64,000 nt of DNA from Lachnospiraceae bacterium. GTDB lineage: Bacteria; Bacillota; Clostridia; Lachnospirales; Lachnospiraceae. The position numbers were made by a program, and so were the translations under genes. The first letter of the stretch is position 1. The number at the start of each line of letters is the position of its first letter. Below are positions 1 through 10,431 of the stretch, one piece after another. Below the pieces are notes generated by a model. It was not told the origin of the DNA and did no database searches. It worked only from the letters and a program-made list of their open reading frames with translations. The stretch lies in NCBI GenBank assembly GCA_910574965.1, contig CAJTDB010000013.1:30471-94470 (forward strand), written 5' to 3'.

Positions 1-2320
<2,320 letters not shown>

Positions 2321-2369
2321 TGAGGAAGCCTGTTGACAACGAACAAATTGTAAGAAGGAGAGCTTTAGA

Positions 2370-2963
2370 ATGACCGGATTGGAAAAGATTACGGACCAGA
2401 TTCAGGAAGAAGCAAAAGCCTCCGCAGCCAGAAGGTTAGAAGCGGCTCAGAAGGAAGCAGATGCAGTCCTTGCGGAAGCAAAGGATGCATGTGCAGCCAT
2501 GGAAGCCGAGGCGGCAGAGAAAACTGCGGCCATGAAGGCAAACTATGAAGGCCGCGTGAAGTCCTCTGCAGAACAGCAGAGAAGGACGGCACTTCTGCGG
2601 GCAAAGCAGGAGATCATCGCGGAAGTGATAGAGGAAGCCTATGTGACTCTGAAGGAAAAAGACGTACAGAGTTATTTCCTGACCATGGAAAAGATATTGA
2701 AGACCTATGCACTGGCAGAGGATGGAGAGATTTATTTCTCTTCCGAAGATCTTGCCAGAATGCCGGCCGATTTTGAGAAAAAGATCAAGGCGGCTGCAAA
2801 GGAGAAGGGCGGAAGCCTGGTTCTGAAAAAAGAGCCGAAAGCCATCGCGGACGGTTTTGTCCTCGTCTATGGAGGCGTGGAGGAGAACTGTACGCTGAAA
2901 GCATTGTTTGATGCAAAGAGAGATCAGCTTCAGGATAAAGTGAATGCGATCTTATTTTCATAG
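2370..2963 (+). CDS. ntpE: V-type ATP synthase subunit E (peripheral stalk)
   Basis: Peripheral stalk subunit (197 aa) that, with subunit G/H, ties the catalytic head to subunit I. The first 100 residues are a long Ala/Glu/Lys-rich coiled coil. The C-terminal half is the mixed alpha/beta domain that binds the head, ending in the typical GFVLVYGGVEENCTLKALFD strand-helix. Length is normal for the family. The ATG at 2370 follows AAGGAG. It sits between K and C in the usual clostridial order. The partner G/H subunit is not in the window and is expected upstream of subunit I. Confidence 0.93.
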   Translation: MTGLEKITDQIQEEAKASAARRLEAAQKEADAVLAEAKDACAAMEAEAAEKTAAMKANYEGRVKSSAEQQRRTALLRAKQEIIAEVIEEAYVTLKEKDVQSYFLTMEKILKTYALAEDGEIYFSSEDLARMPADFEKKIKAAAKEKGGSLVLKKEPKAIADGFVLVYGGVEENCTLKALFDAKRDQLQDKVNAILFS

Positions 2964-2993
2964 AAGCCGGTTCGCCAAAAAAGGAGGGTTTTA

Positions 2994-3965
2994 ATGTCTA
3001 AAACACAATATGCCTATGCGGTTGCGCGAATCCGTGCTTTGGAAGTCTCTCTGTTCTCTGCCTCAACCATTGAGCAGTTGATTGCCTGCAAGGATGACGA
3101 GACGGCCATCCGGTTTCTCCAGGAGAGAGGCTGGGGCAGTGCGGATGTGCCCGCAGATGCGGATGCCATCCTGACGCGGGAACGGGAGAAGATCTGGGAG
3201 ACGATCGGCGAGATGCATGTGGATATGGATGTGTTCGATGTCCTGTCCTATACGAGCTGGTTCCATAACCTGAAAGCTGCTGTCAAGGAGGTTTGTACCG
3301 GCAAGAGCGGTGCGAATATCTTTTATGAGGGAACGCCCATACCAAAAGGGGAATTGGTGCGCATCATAAAAGAAAAGGATTACAAAGCGCTGCCGGAAAA
3401 TATGCAGGCTGCGGCGGAAGAGGCGGTGGATGCACTGCTTCATTCGGGAGACGGACAGCTCTGTGATGTTATCATCGACCGTGCGACCATGGAAGCCATC
3501 AAGGAAGCCGGAAGAGCGGCCGAAGATGAAATCATCTGCGACTATGCGGAATCTACCGTAGCAGTGGCCAATATCAAGATCGCTGTGAGGGCTTCTAAGA
3601 CCGCTAAGACACTGGAATTTATGAAACGCGCTATGGCGCCCTGTGATACGCTGAATATCGACAGTCTGGCACATGCGGCGCTGGCAGGCATGGATTCGAT
3701 CATCGAATATTTAAACGGGAATGGATATGCGGAGGGCGCACAGGCTCTGAAGGAGTCTCCTTCAGCCTTTGAACGCTGGTGCGACAACCGGATCATCCAG
3801 ACCATCAAACCCCAGAAGTCCAATCCATTTTCCGTAGGACCTCTGGTGGCATATGTCATTGCAAGGGAAAATGAGATTAAGACGGTGAGAATCATTCTTA
3901 CCTGTAAGCAAAATGGCTTATCAGATGATTCCATCCGGGAAAGGGTAAGGGAAATGTATGTATAA
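2994..3965 (+). CDS. ntpC: V-type ATP synthase subunit C (central rotor adaptor)
   Basis: Funnel-shaped adaptor (323 aa, homologue of eukaryotic subunit d) that seats the central stalk on the K ring. The sequence is almost wholly helical. It begins with the family signature around AYAVARIRALE, and its C-terminus contains the conserved EIKTVRIILTCKQNGLS segment. A very strong site, AAAAGGAGGG, lies before the ATG at 2994. The gene overlaps subunit F by 8 bases, which suggests translational coupling. Confidence 0.93.
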   Translation: MSKTQYAYAVARIRALEVSLFSASTIEQLIACKDDETAIRFLQERGWGSADVPADADAILTREREKIWETIGEMHVDMDVFDVLSYTSWFHNLKAAVKEVCTGKSGANIFYEGTPIPKGELVRIIKEKDYKALPENMQAAAEEAVDALLHSGDGQLCDVIIDRATMEAIKEAGRAAEDEIICDYAESTVAVANIKIAVRASKTAKTLEFMKRAMAPCDTLNIDSLAHAALAGMDSIIEYLNGNGYAEGAQALKESPSAFERWCDNRIIQTIKPQKSNPFSVGPLVAYVIARENEIKTVRIILTCKQNGLSDDSIRERVREMYV

Positions 3966-4278
3966 GATCGCAGTAATCGGCGCTTATGACAGCATCTATG
4001 GTTTTGCAGCCCTGGGGCTGGATACATTTCCGGTATCCGATGCCCAGGAAGGGGAGAAGATGCTCAGAAGAATCGCGGAAGGCGAGTATGCGGTAATCTA
4101 TATTACCGAAGCGCTGGCCGCGGAACTGAAGCATGAGATGAGCAGATATCAGGAACAGGTGATTCCGGCTATTATCCAGATTCCGGGAGTATCCGGGAAT
4201 ACGGGAGCCGGAATTACGGGCGTGAAGAAATCCGTAGAACAGGCAGTCGGTTCTGATATTCTGTTCGGCAACAATTAA
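3958..4278 (+). CDS. ntpF: V-type ATP synthase subunit F
   Basis: Small (106 aa) Rossmann-like subunit of the central rotor, working with subunit D and, in relatives, modulating ATP hydrolysis. The N-terminus [18 protein letters not shown] and the central VIYITEALA strand are characteristic. The ATG at 3958 lies inside the end of ntpC. In the E. hirae nomenclature the same protein is called NtpG. Confidence 0.93.
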   Translation: MYKIAVIGAYDSIYGFAALGLDTFPVSDAQEGEKMLRRIAEGEYAVIYITEALAAELKHEMSRYQEQVIPAIIQIPGVSGNTGAGITGVKKSVEQAVGSDILFGNN

Positions 4279-4301
4279 AGAAAGTGGGTGAATCCATTCA
4301 A

Positions 4302-6071
4302 ATGAGTAAAGGCACGATTAAAAAAGTGGCGGGGCCTCTGGTCGTCGCTACCGGTATGCGTGATGCCAACATGTTTGACGTGGTGCGCGTAAGCAAACAG
4401 CGCCTGATCGGTGAGATCATCGAGATGCATGGAGACGAGGCATCCATCCAGGTGTACGAGGAGACCGCGGGACTTGGACCGGGCGAGCCGGTGGAATCCA
4501 CCGAGATGCCGCTGTCCGTGGAACTTGGACCCGGACTGATTACCAGCATCTATGATGGTATCCAAAGACCGCTGGATGATATTATGAAAGTATCCGGCGG
4601 CAATAACTTAAAGCGCGGTGTGGAGGTTCCCTCTCTGAAGCGTGATCTGAAATGGAATTTTGTACCTACAGCTAATGTAGGTGATACAGTGGAAGCCGGC
4701 GATATTATAGGAACGGTACAGGAGACCGCAGTGGTAGAACAGCGGATTATGATCCCCTATGGTATCCAGGGAACGATCAAAGAGATCAAGGCAGGAGAAT
4801 TTACGGTAGAAGAGGTCGTCGCTGTCGTAACAACTCCGGAGGGCGATAAGGATGTAACTCTGATGCAGAAATGGCCGGTTCGTAAAGGCCGTCCGTACAA
4901 GGAGAAACTGCCGCCCAGTATGCCGCTGATTACAGGACAGCGTGTGGTTGACATGTTCTTCCCCATCGCCAAAGGCGGTGTGGCAGCCGTACCGGGACCT
5001 TTCGGAAGCGGCAAGACCGTTATTCAGCATCAGCTTGCAAAATGGGCAGAAGCAGATATCGTGGTTTACATCGGCTGCGGCGAGCGCGGAAACGAGATGA
5101 CGGACGTTCTCAACGAGTTCCCGGAACTGAAGGACCCGAAGACCGGAAAATCTCTGATGGAACGTACGGTGCTGATTGCCAATACCTCCGATATGCCTGT
5201 GGCTGCTCGTGAGGCATCTATCTATACTGGTATTACGATTGCAGAATATTTCCGTGACATGGGCTACTCCGTGGCACTGATGGCAGATTCCACTTCCCGT
5301 TGGGCAGAGGCTCTTCGTGAGATGTCCGGACGTCTGGAGGAGATGCCCGGTGAGGAAGGTTATCCGGCTTATCTTGGATCCCGTCTGGCACAGTTCTACG
5401 AGCGTGCGGGTCATGTGATCAATCTTGGAAAAGACGGCAGAGAAGGCGCGCTGTCTGTAATCGGAGCCGTATCTCCGCCCGGCGGTGATACTTCCGAGCC
5501 GGTTTCCCAGGCAACGCTGCGTATCGTCAAGGTGTTCTGGGGTCTGGACTCCGCCCTTGCTTACAAGAGACATTTCCCGGCGATTAACTGGCTGACCAGC
5601 TACTCCCTGTATCTGGACAATATTTCCGGATGGTTTGACAAGAACGTATCTGAAGAGTGGATGGCAGGACGTCAGGCGATGATGTCTCTCTTACAGGAAG
5701 AAGCAGAGCTGAACGAGATTGTGCAGATGGTAGGTATGGATGCACTTTCCGCACCGGACCGTCTGAAAATGGAAGCAGCACGCTCCATCCGTGAGGACTT
5801 CCTGCATCAGAACTCTTTCCACGAGGTAGATACGTACACCTCCCTGAAGAAACAGCTTCTGATGATGAAACTGGTGCTGGCTTACTATGACCAGACAATG
5901 GAAGCTCTGAAAAACGGTGCAGGCGTAAAAGGACTGATTGATATTCCGGTCCGTGAGCAGATCGGACGTTACAAATATGTAGTAGAAGAGAATCTGGATG
6001 CAGAATATGAGAAGATTATGAATGAACTTGCAGCCCAGATTAAAGAAGCATGCGGAAAGGAGGACTTCTAA
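4302..6071 (+). CDS. ntpA: V-type ATP synthase catalytic subunit A
   Basis: Catalytic subunit (589 aa) of the A3B3 head. The Walker A loop GPFGSGKT is near residues 232-239, and [20 protein letters not shown] carries the Walker B aspartate and catalytic surroundings. The roughly 90-residue non-homologous insert that separates A from B subunits is present around residues 115-200. An in-frame GTG at 4284 would add six residues. The ATG at 4302 is preferred because family members begin close to [14 protein letters not shown]. Only a weak GTGGGTG precedes it. The stop codon directly abuts the ATG of ntpB. Confidence 0.97.
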   Translation: MSKGTIKKVAGPLVVATGMRDANMFDVVRVSKQRLIGEIIEMHGDEASIQVYEETAGLGPGEPVESTEMPLSVELGPGLITSIYDGIQRPLDDIMKVSGGNNLKRGVEVPSLKRDLKWNFVPTANVGDTVEAGDIIGTVQETAVVEQRIMIPYGIQGTIKEIKAGEFTVEEVVAVVTTPEGDKDVTLMQKWPVRKGRPYKEKLPPSMPLITGQRVVDMFFPIAKGGVAAVPGPFGSGKTVIQHQLAKWAEADIVVYIGCGERGNEMTDVLNEFPELKDPKTGKSLMERTVLIANTSDMPVAAREASIYTGITIAEYFRDMGYSVALMADSTSRWAEALREMSGRLEEMPGEEGYPAYLGSRLAQFYERAGHVINLGKDGREGALSVIGAVSPPGGDTSEPVSQATLRIVKVFWGLDSALAYKRHFPAINWLTSYSLYLDNISGWFDKNVSEEWMAGRQAMMSLLQEEAELNEIVQMVGMDALSAPDRLKMEAARSIREDFLHQNSFHEVDTYTSLKKQLLMMKLVLAYYDQTMEALKNGAGVKGLIDIPVREQIGRYKYVVEENLDAEYEKIMNELAAQIKEACGKEDF

Positions 6072-7445
6072 ATGCCGAAAGAGTATAGAACTATACAGGA
6101 AGTAGCCGGACCGCTGATGCTCGTACAGGGTGTGGAAGGCGTTACCTATGACGAACTGGGCGAGATCGAGCTGGCAAACGGCGAGATCCGCCGGTGTAAA
6201 GTGTTGGAGGTAAACGGAAGCGATGCGATGGTACAGCTCTATGAGAGTTCCACCGGTATCAACCTTTCCAACAGCAAGGTACGTTTCCTTGGAAGAGGTG
6301 TAGAACTGGGCGCATCCGAGGATATGCTCGGACGTGTCTTCGACGGTATGGGACGTCCCATCGACGGCGGTCCCGAAATCCTTCCGGATAAGAGAATGGA
6401 TATTAACGGCCTGCCTATGAATCCGGCGGCCAGAAGCTACCCCAATGAGTTTATCCAGACAGGAGTATCTGCTATTGACGGACTGAATACGCTTGTCCGC
6501 GGCCAGAAGCTGCCGATCTTCTCCATGTCCGGTCTGCCTCATGCACAGTTGGCGGCGCAGATCGCAAGACAGGCGAAAGTTCGCGGAAAAGATGAGCGTT
6601 TCGCCGTTGTCTTTGCAGCTATGGGTATTACCTTCGAGGAGTCCAACTTCTTCGTGGAGAGCTTTAAAGAGACTGGTGCGATCGATCGTACGGTACTGTT
6701 TGTCAACCTGGCAAATGACCCGGCTGTTGAGCGTATCGCAACGCCGCGTATGGCGCTGACCGCTGCAGAATATCTGGCATTTGAAAAAGACATGCACGTG
6801 CTGGTTATTTTGACGGATATTACCAACTACGCAGATGCGCTTCGTGAGATTTCTGCGGCACGTAAGGAAGTTCCGGGACGCCGCGGCTATCCGGGATACA
6901 TGTATACAGACCTGGCTCAGTTATACGAGCGTGCAGGACGCCAGAAAGGCAAAGATGGATCCATCACCATGCTTCCGATCCTGACCATGCCGGAGGATGA
7001 CAAGACCCATCCCATCCCTGACCTGACCGGTTACATTACCGAGGGACAGGTGATCTTAAGCCGTGAGCTTTACAGAAAGGGTGTCAACCCGCCTATTGAT
7101 GTACTGCCGTCTCTGTCCCGTCTGAAAGATAAAGGTATCGGCGAAGGCAAGACCCGCGGTGACCACTCTAATACACTGAACCAGTTGTTTGCAGCTTACG
7201 CCCGCGGAAAAGACGCGAAAGAGCTTATGACGATTCTCGGTGAGGCAGCACTTTCCGATATGGACCTGATCTACGCGAAATTCGCGGATGAGTTCGAGAA
7301 GGAGTATGTATCTCAGGGCTTCCAGGCAGACCGGAGTATCGAAGAGACGCTGAACATCGGCTGGAAGCTGCTTTCAATCCTTCCAAGATCCGAGCTGAAA
7401 CGTATCGACGATAAATATCTGGATCTGTATTATGGGAAACAATAA
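6072..7445 (+). CDS. ntpB: V-type ATP synthase non-catalytic subunit B
   Basis: Nucleotide-binding-fold subunit (457 aa) that alternates with subunit A. It lacks a functional P-loop ([17 protein letters not shown] at the equivalent place) but keeps the conserved [28 protein letters not shown] and [15 protein letters not shown] segments. AAAGGAGG lies inside the end of ntpA and the start codon directly follows the ntpA stop. The usual operon would continue at once into ntpD. Here two hairpin repeats of about 102 bp intervene. Confidence 0.97.
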   Translation: MPKEYRTIQEVAGPLMLVQGVEGVTYDELGEIELANGEIRRCKVLEVNGSDAMVQLYESSTGINLSNSKVRFLGRGVELGASEDMLGRVFDGMGRPIDGGPEILPDKRMDINGLPMNPAARSYPNEFIQTGVSAIDGLNTLVRGQKLPIFSMSGLPHAQLAAQIARQAKVRGKDERFAVVFAAMGITFEESNFFVESFKETGAIDRTVLFVNLANDPAVERIATPRMALTAAEYLAFEKDMHVLVILTDITNYADALREISAARKEVPGRRGYPGYMYTDLAQLYERAGRQKGKDGSITMLPILTMPEDDKTHPIPDLTGYITEGQVILSRELYRKGVNPPIDVLPSLSRLKDKGIGEGKTRGDHSNTLNQLFAAYARGKDAKELMTILGEAALSDMDLIYAKFADEFEKEYVSQGFQADRSIEETLNIGWKLLSILPRSELKRIDDKYLDLYYGKQ

Positions 7446-7650
7446 ACAGCAGCAGCCTATGCGATGCCCGGAACGTTTTGCGGACGCAGGGCGTCCGGAA
7501 AATGTTCCAGCCCTATGGGCATCGTTCGGGGTGCTGCGGAACTTTAAACAGCAGCAGCCCATACGATGCCCGGAACGTTTTACGGACGCATGGCGTCCGG
7601 AAAATGTTCCAGCCCTATGGGCATCGTTTGGGGTGCTGCGGAACTTTAAT
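7446..7650 (+). repeat. Tandem pair of 102-bp intercistronic palindromes (hairpin family, locus 1)
   Basis: Two near-identical units begin at 7447 and 7549. Each starts CAGCAGCAGCC and ends GTGCTGCGGAACTTTAA, and can fold into one long imperfect hairpin. Outer arms are GCAGC/GCTGC and CGATGCCC/GGGCATCG. Inner arms are GGAACGTTTT/AAAATGTTCC, with GGACGC/GCGTCC at the tip. The second unit runs straight into AGAAAGGAG, the ribosome binding site of ntpD. Related elements occur at six other places in the window, always between genes. Confidence 0.85.
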
Positions 7651-7667
7651 AGAAAGGAGTGTGCAAA

Positions 7668-8342
7668 GTGGCAGCTACACAGGTAAACCCGACCCGTATG
7701 GAGCTGACCCGCCAGAAGAAAAAGCTGGCGACGGCCAGAAAAGGCCATAAGCTCCTGAAGGATAAGCGTGACGAACTCATGCGGCAGTTCCTGGACTTGG
7801 TCCGGGAGAATATGGCGCTTCGCCAGAAAGTAGAAGCAGGGATCCTGGCGGCGAATAAGAACTTCGTTGTTGCCAAGGCAGGCATGTCTGAGGAGACGCT
7901 GCACACTGCTCTGATGGCGCCCAAGCAGGAAGTTTATCTGGAGACAGATAAAAAGAATGTTATGAGTGTGGATATTCCGGTCTTTGAATACAAGACCAGG
8001 ACTGCTGATGAAAATGACATTTATTCCTATGGATTTGCCTTTACTTCCAGTGATCTGGACGACGCGGTGAAGTCTCTGGCGGATGTCCTGCCTGAGATGC
8101 TCCGTCTGGCAGAAGCTGAGAAGGCATGTCAGCTTATGGCTGCGGAGATCGAGAAGACCCGCCGGCGTGTAAATGCGCTGGAACATGTAATTATCCCGCA
8201 GGCACAGGCGAATATCAAGTATATCACCATGAAGCTGGATGAGAATGAGAGATCCACTCAGATCCGTCTGATGAAAGTAAAAGATATGATGCTGGAAGAG
8301 ACACATCATTACAAAGAGAAGCAGGCAGCAAAGGCGCAGTAA
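7668..8342 (+). CDS. ntpD: V-type ATP synthase subunit D (central rotor shaft)
   Basis: Coiled-coil rotor shaft (224 aa) that runs up the middle of the A3B3 head. The start is the GTG at 7668, 8 bases after AGAAAGGAG, giving MAATQVNPTRMELTR, which matches the family's opening. An in-frame GTG at 7659 overlaps the ribosome binding site and is rejected. Long N- and C-terminal helices flank a small central domain. It is the last gene of the operon, followed by a strong terminator. Separation from ntpB by the hairpin pair could alter its expression relative to A and B. Confidence 0.95.
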   Translation: MAATQVNPTRMELTRQKKKLATARKGHKLLKDKRDELMRQFLDLVRENMALRQKVEAGILAANKNFVVAKAGMSEETLHTALMAPKQEVYLETDKKNVMSVDIPVFEYKTRTADENDIYSYGFAFTSSDLDDAVKSLADVLPEMLRLAEAEKACQLMAAEIEKTRRRVNALEHVIIPQAQANIKYITMKLDENERSTQIRLMKVKDMMLEETHHYKEKQAAKAQ

Positions 8343-8368
8343 TTGTGCGAAAAGCAGCAGTGCTGACC

Positions 8369-8424
8369 AAAAACTCCCCCGGCGGGAAGGCTCTATGGAG
8401 CTTTTCCGCCGGGGGAGTTTTTTG
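8369..8424. terminator. Strong bidirectional terminator after the V-ATPase operon
   Basis: A GC-rich stem pairs ACTCCCCCGGCGG with CCGCCGGGGGAGT. It is followed by TTTTTT on the plus strand and preceded by AAAAA, which gives a T-tract on the minus strand. It ends V-ATPase transcripts. It would equally stop leftward transcription from the outward promoter at 8507-8535. Confidence 0.92.
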
Positions 8425-8450
8425 TGCGAACAGGCATAATTGACATAAAT

Positions 8451-8491
8451 GATGTCGCAGAGGTTCATACTCTGCGACATCCCGGAAAACG
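8451..8491 (+). repeat. Left inverted repeat / recombinase core site (IR-L)
   Basis: Bases 8454-8491 recur as the reverse complement of 9813-9850 with one mismatch in 38. Within it, GATGTCGCAGA and TCTGCGACATC are perfect 11-bp inverted arms around the asymmetric 9-bp spacer GGTTCATAC. This is the layout of a tyrosine-recombinase crossover site: two monomer-binding arms flanking the overlap region. The opposite spacer orientation at the two ends predicts inversion, not excision. Confidence 0.85.
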
Positions 8492-8506
8492 TCTGCTATT
8501 TGTAAT

Positions 8507-8535
8507 ATTATATCTGGTTCCAAAGGGTTTTGCAA
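8507..8535 (-). promoter_or_regulatory. Outward promoter inside the invertible segment
   Basis: On the minus strand, TTGCAA (8535-8530) and a perfect TATAAT (8512-8507) are separated by exactly 17 bp. Transcription would start near 8500 and run left through IR-L into the bidirectional terminator at 8369-8424. No minus-strand gene lies in this path, so the promoter makes sense only after inversion, when it would read into 9896-11622. Confidence 0.75.
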
Positions 8536-8631
8536 TAGATTCCGAAAAGCTTTTTGCACAAAACGAGAATTAGGTGCAATAGAGACTGCATATCCGGTAG
8601 ACTTAAAAGCAAAAATGGAGGTATTGCAATC

Positions 8632-9747
8632 ATGAAAAAAAGAGAAAACATCTTTTTGAGAAAGGATGGGCGATTTGAAGCACGTTATGCAAAAGGAAGG
8701 GATGAGAACGGGAAGCTTATCTATGGCTTCTGCTACGGCAGAACATATGAGGAGGCAAAAAGAAAAGCCGCAAATGCGGTTCAGGCATTGGGATATCCCG
8801 TAAAGCCAAGGGACCCTATGAGGCTCACTTTCTCAGACCACTGTACCAACTGGCTTGCAGTAAACAGTGCCCGTCTGAAAGTCTCCAGCAGTGCAAAATA
8901 CCGTTCCAATATAAGAAATCATATTATCCCGTTCTTTGGCGACTGGATGCCCTGGGAGATTACTTCGGAAAAGGTGGATGAATTTTCCAGAGTGTTGCTG
9001 GAGAAGAAAAGTCTGTCTGCCAAAACGGCGAGGGATATTCTGGCCCTTTTTCATTCCATATTCGTGTATGTAAATAAACGTATCGAACAGAAAATACCGG
9101 AGCCGGAAATTGTCTATCCGCAGAAAAACCGCACACATACGCGGGTGCTGAGCGAACGAGAGGAGGAGAAACTGATTCTGCATCTGTCTCAGGAAATGGA
9201 TCTGTATAAATTCGGTGTCTATCTGGCACTTCGCACGGGACTTCGGATCGGAGAACTGTGTGCTCTGAAGTGGTGTGATATTTCCATAAAGGCAGGGACT
9301 ATTTCTGTTTGTCACACGGTTCAGAGAGTTCAGTGTGCTTCTGGAAAAGGCACTGCAAAAACTATGGTAATGATCGGAACACCCAAGAGCGACAGTTCCT
9401 GCCGGATGATTCCTCTGATGCCGGATGTGGCAGCACTTTGTGTCCGATTTTACCAGGGGGATCCGGAGGATTTTGTCCTTTCCGGAAGCAGAGTCTGTAT
9501 AGAACCAAGGAAACTTCAGCGGAAACTGAAACTATATACAGATAAATGCCGGATGGAACAGGTACATTTTCATACGCTCCGCCATACCTTTGCCACCCGC
9601 TGCATTGAGGTAGGATTTGATATGAAAACGTTAAGTGAAATTCTGGGACATTCTAATATCCATATTACCATGAATCAGTATGTACACCCGAATATGGCTT
9701 TGAAACGGGAAAATATGAGCCGTCTAAGGACGGTGATCTGCCTTTAA
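8632..9747 (+). CDS. Tyrosine recombinase / integrase (candidate DNA invertase)
   Basis: Site-specific recombinase of 371 aa. The ATG at 8632 is chosen because GGAGG lies 10 bases upstream. Earlier in-frame starts lack a site. The N-terminal 50 residues resemble the arm-binding domain of Tn916-type integrases, followed by a core-binding helical domain (about 60-160) and the catalytic domain. Catalytic residues are visible: Arg205 (RTGLRIGEL), His314 and Arg317 (HTLRHTF), His340 (GHSN) and the nucleophile Tyr350 (NQYVHP). The gene lies inside inverted repeats with no phage or conjugation genes nearby, so a role as a dedicated invertase is favoured over a mobile-element integrase. Confidence 0.92.
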   Translation: MKKRENIFLRKDGRFEARYAKGRDENGKLIYGFCYGRTYEEAKRKAANAVQALGYPVKPRDPMRLTFSDHCTNWLAVNSARLKVSSSAKYRSNIRNHIIPFFGDWMPWEITSEKVDEFSRVLLEKKSLSAKTARDILALFHSIFVYVNKRIEQKIPEPEIVYPQKNRTHTRVLSEREEEKLILHLSQEMDLYKFGVYLALRTGLRIGELCALKWCDISIKAGTISVCHTVQRVQCASGKGTAKTMVMIGTPKSDSSCRMIPLMPDVAALCVRFYQGDPEDFVLSGSRVCIEPRKLQRKLKLYTDKCRMEQVHFHTLRHTFATRCIEVGFDMKTLSEILGHSNIHITMNQYVHPNMALKRENMSRLRTVICL

Positions 9748-9812
9748 ACAAACAAGCAGTCAGCAGGCAGTCAGCCGCGCAGTCAGAACCAAAACAGACC
9801 CGTCAGAGAGAG

Positions 9813-9850
9813 CGTTTTCCGGGATGTCGCAGAGTATGAACCTTTGCGAC
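9813..9850 (-). repeat. Right inverted repeat / recombinase core site (IR-R)
   Basis: Reverse complement of 8454-8491 over 38 bases with a single difference (GTCGCAAA instead of GTCGCAGA in one arm). The spacer GGTTCATAC is identical but lies in the opposite orientation. The copy ends 45 bases before the start codon of the gene at 9896, a position suited to delivering a promoter to that gene after inversion. Confidence 0.85.
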
Positions 9851-9856
9851 GTTTTT
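9826..9856 (+). terminator. IR-R hairpin followed by a T-tract (possible terminator)
   Basis: On the plus strand GTCGCAGAG and CTTTGCGAC form a 9-bp stem (one G-U pair) with a 7-base loop, followed by GTTTTT. The right recombination site could therefore also end transcription from the recombinase gene before the next operon. It would also attenuate transcription entering from the inverted promoter. Stem stability is modest. Confidence 0.4.
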
Positions 9857-9895
9857 CGAAGGAGGCTGTTTGACTGCAGGGGAAAAGGCAGGGCC

Positions 9896-10408
9896 ATGAA
9901 TGAAATGTGGACAGCGGACAGTATAGGAAAAGAATACGGAGGAAGACTGGTTCTGAACAGTCCCAATATCATAAATCTTTGTCTGGATTCTTATGATAAT
10001 GAACGGCAGAGGGGGAAGCTGTACCACCAGTATACGCCGGACGCTATTGTGTTTGCAACGCTATTTGAGGCATTTGGCAGGATGGAACAGTTGTATGATA
10101 AGTTATGTTATCCGCAGGCTGCTACCAGGATCCGGAGTTTTTCGGAAGGCCGTCCCAAACCTGCATACGGCAGTACCCTGGAATCGCCCAGTGAGAAAAG
10201 GGAGGAAATCAAAGTGATGGAATCGTTTGAGGAAATGATCGGGCACAGGGGGAGAGACGCTACGTTTCTCATCCGTGTAAAGTGCCGGCAAAATTCCAGT
10301 TGGCAGGGGGAAGTGACATGGGTTGATGAACAGAAGCGGAAATATTTTCGCAGTGCACTGGAGCTGATTCGGCTGATTGACAGTGCTATGGGGGCAGCAG
10401 ATGACTAA
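9896..10408 (+). CDS. Uncharacterised small protein, WQG/SALEL family (copy 1a)
   Basis: Protein of 170 aa with no function I recognise. Its C-terminal 60 residues carry FLIRVKCRQ, SSWQGEVTW and FRSALELIRLIDSA. The same pattern recurs in the proteins at 14524, 28685 and 30646, giving four homologues. The N-terminal half (SPNIINLCLDSYDN, GKLYHQYT, FGRMEQLYDKLCYPQA) also aligns with the copy at 28685. The ATG at 9896 has only a weak GGCAGGG upstream. AAGGAGG at 9859-9865 is too far away to serve it. Soluble, no signal peptide. The SARP-like regulator follows after 23 bases, so the two are probably co-transcribed. Confidence 0.75.
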   Translation: MNEMWTADSIGKEYGGRLVLNSPNIINLCLDSYDNERQRGKLYHQYTPDAIVFATLFEAFGRMEQLYDKLCYPQAATRIRSFSEGRPKPAYGSTLESPSEKREEIKVMESFEEMIGHRGRDATFLIRVKCRQNSSWQGEVTWVDEQKRKYFRSALELIRLIDSAMGAADD

Positions 10409-10431
10409 ATCTGGTTTTGGGGTGAGGGATA

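Larger units (their letters stand above)
8454..9850. other. Putative invertible DNA segment with its own recombinase and an outward promoter
   Basis: The segment is bounded by 38-bp inverted repeats holding recombinase-type core sites. It carries one tyrosine recombinase gene and a consensus promoter next to the left repeat that points out of the segment. As read here, the promoter faces the V-ATPase terminator and the downstream small protein/SARP genes have no evident promoter (OFF). Inversion would put the promoter just upstream of the gene at 9896 (ON) and turn the recombinase round. Inversion itself is inferred; only one orientation is visible. Confidence 0.75.

Noticed and set aside
4608..5573. 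Long minus-strand frame opposite the V-ATPase A subunit
   Set aside because: Shadow of a highly conserved catalytic subunit; no domain and no promoter.
9759..9812. Fixed promoter for the small protein/SARP genes at the right end of the segment
   Set aside because: The stretch contains repeated CAGTCAG-type sequence but no acceptable -10/-35 pair on the plus strand.
8454..9850. Integrated mobile element with attL/attR
   Set aside because: The flanking repeats are inverted, not direct. The segment carries only the recombinase, and no tRNA target or cargo genes are present. Inversion fits better.
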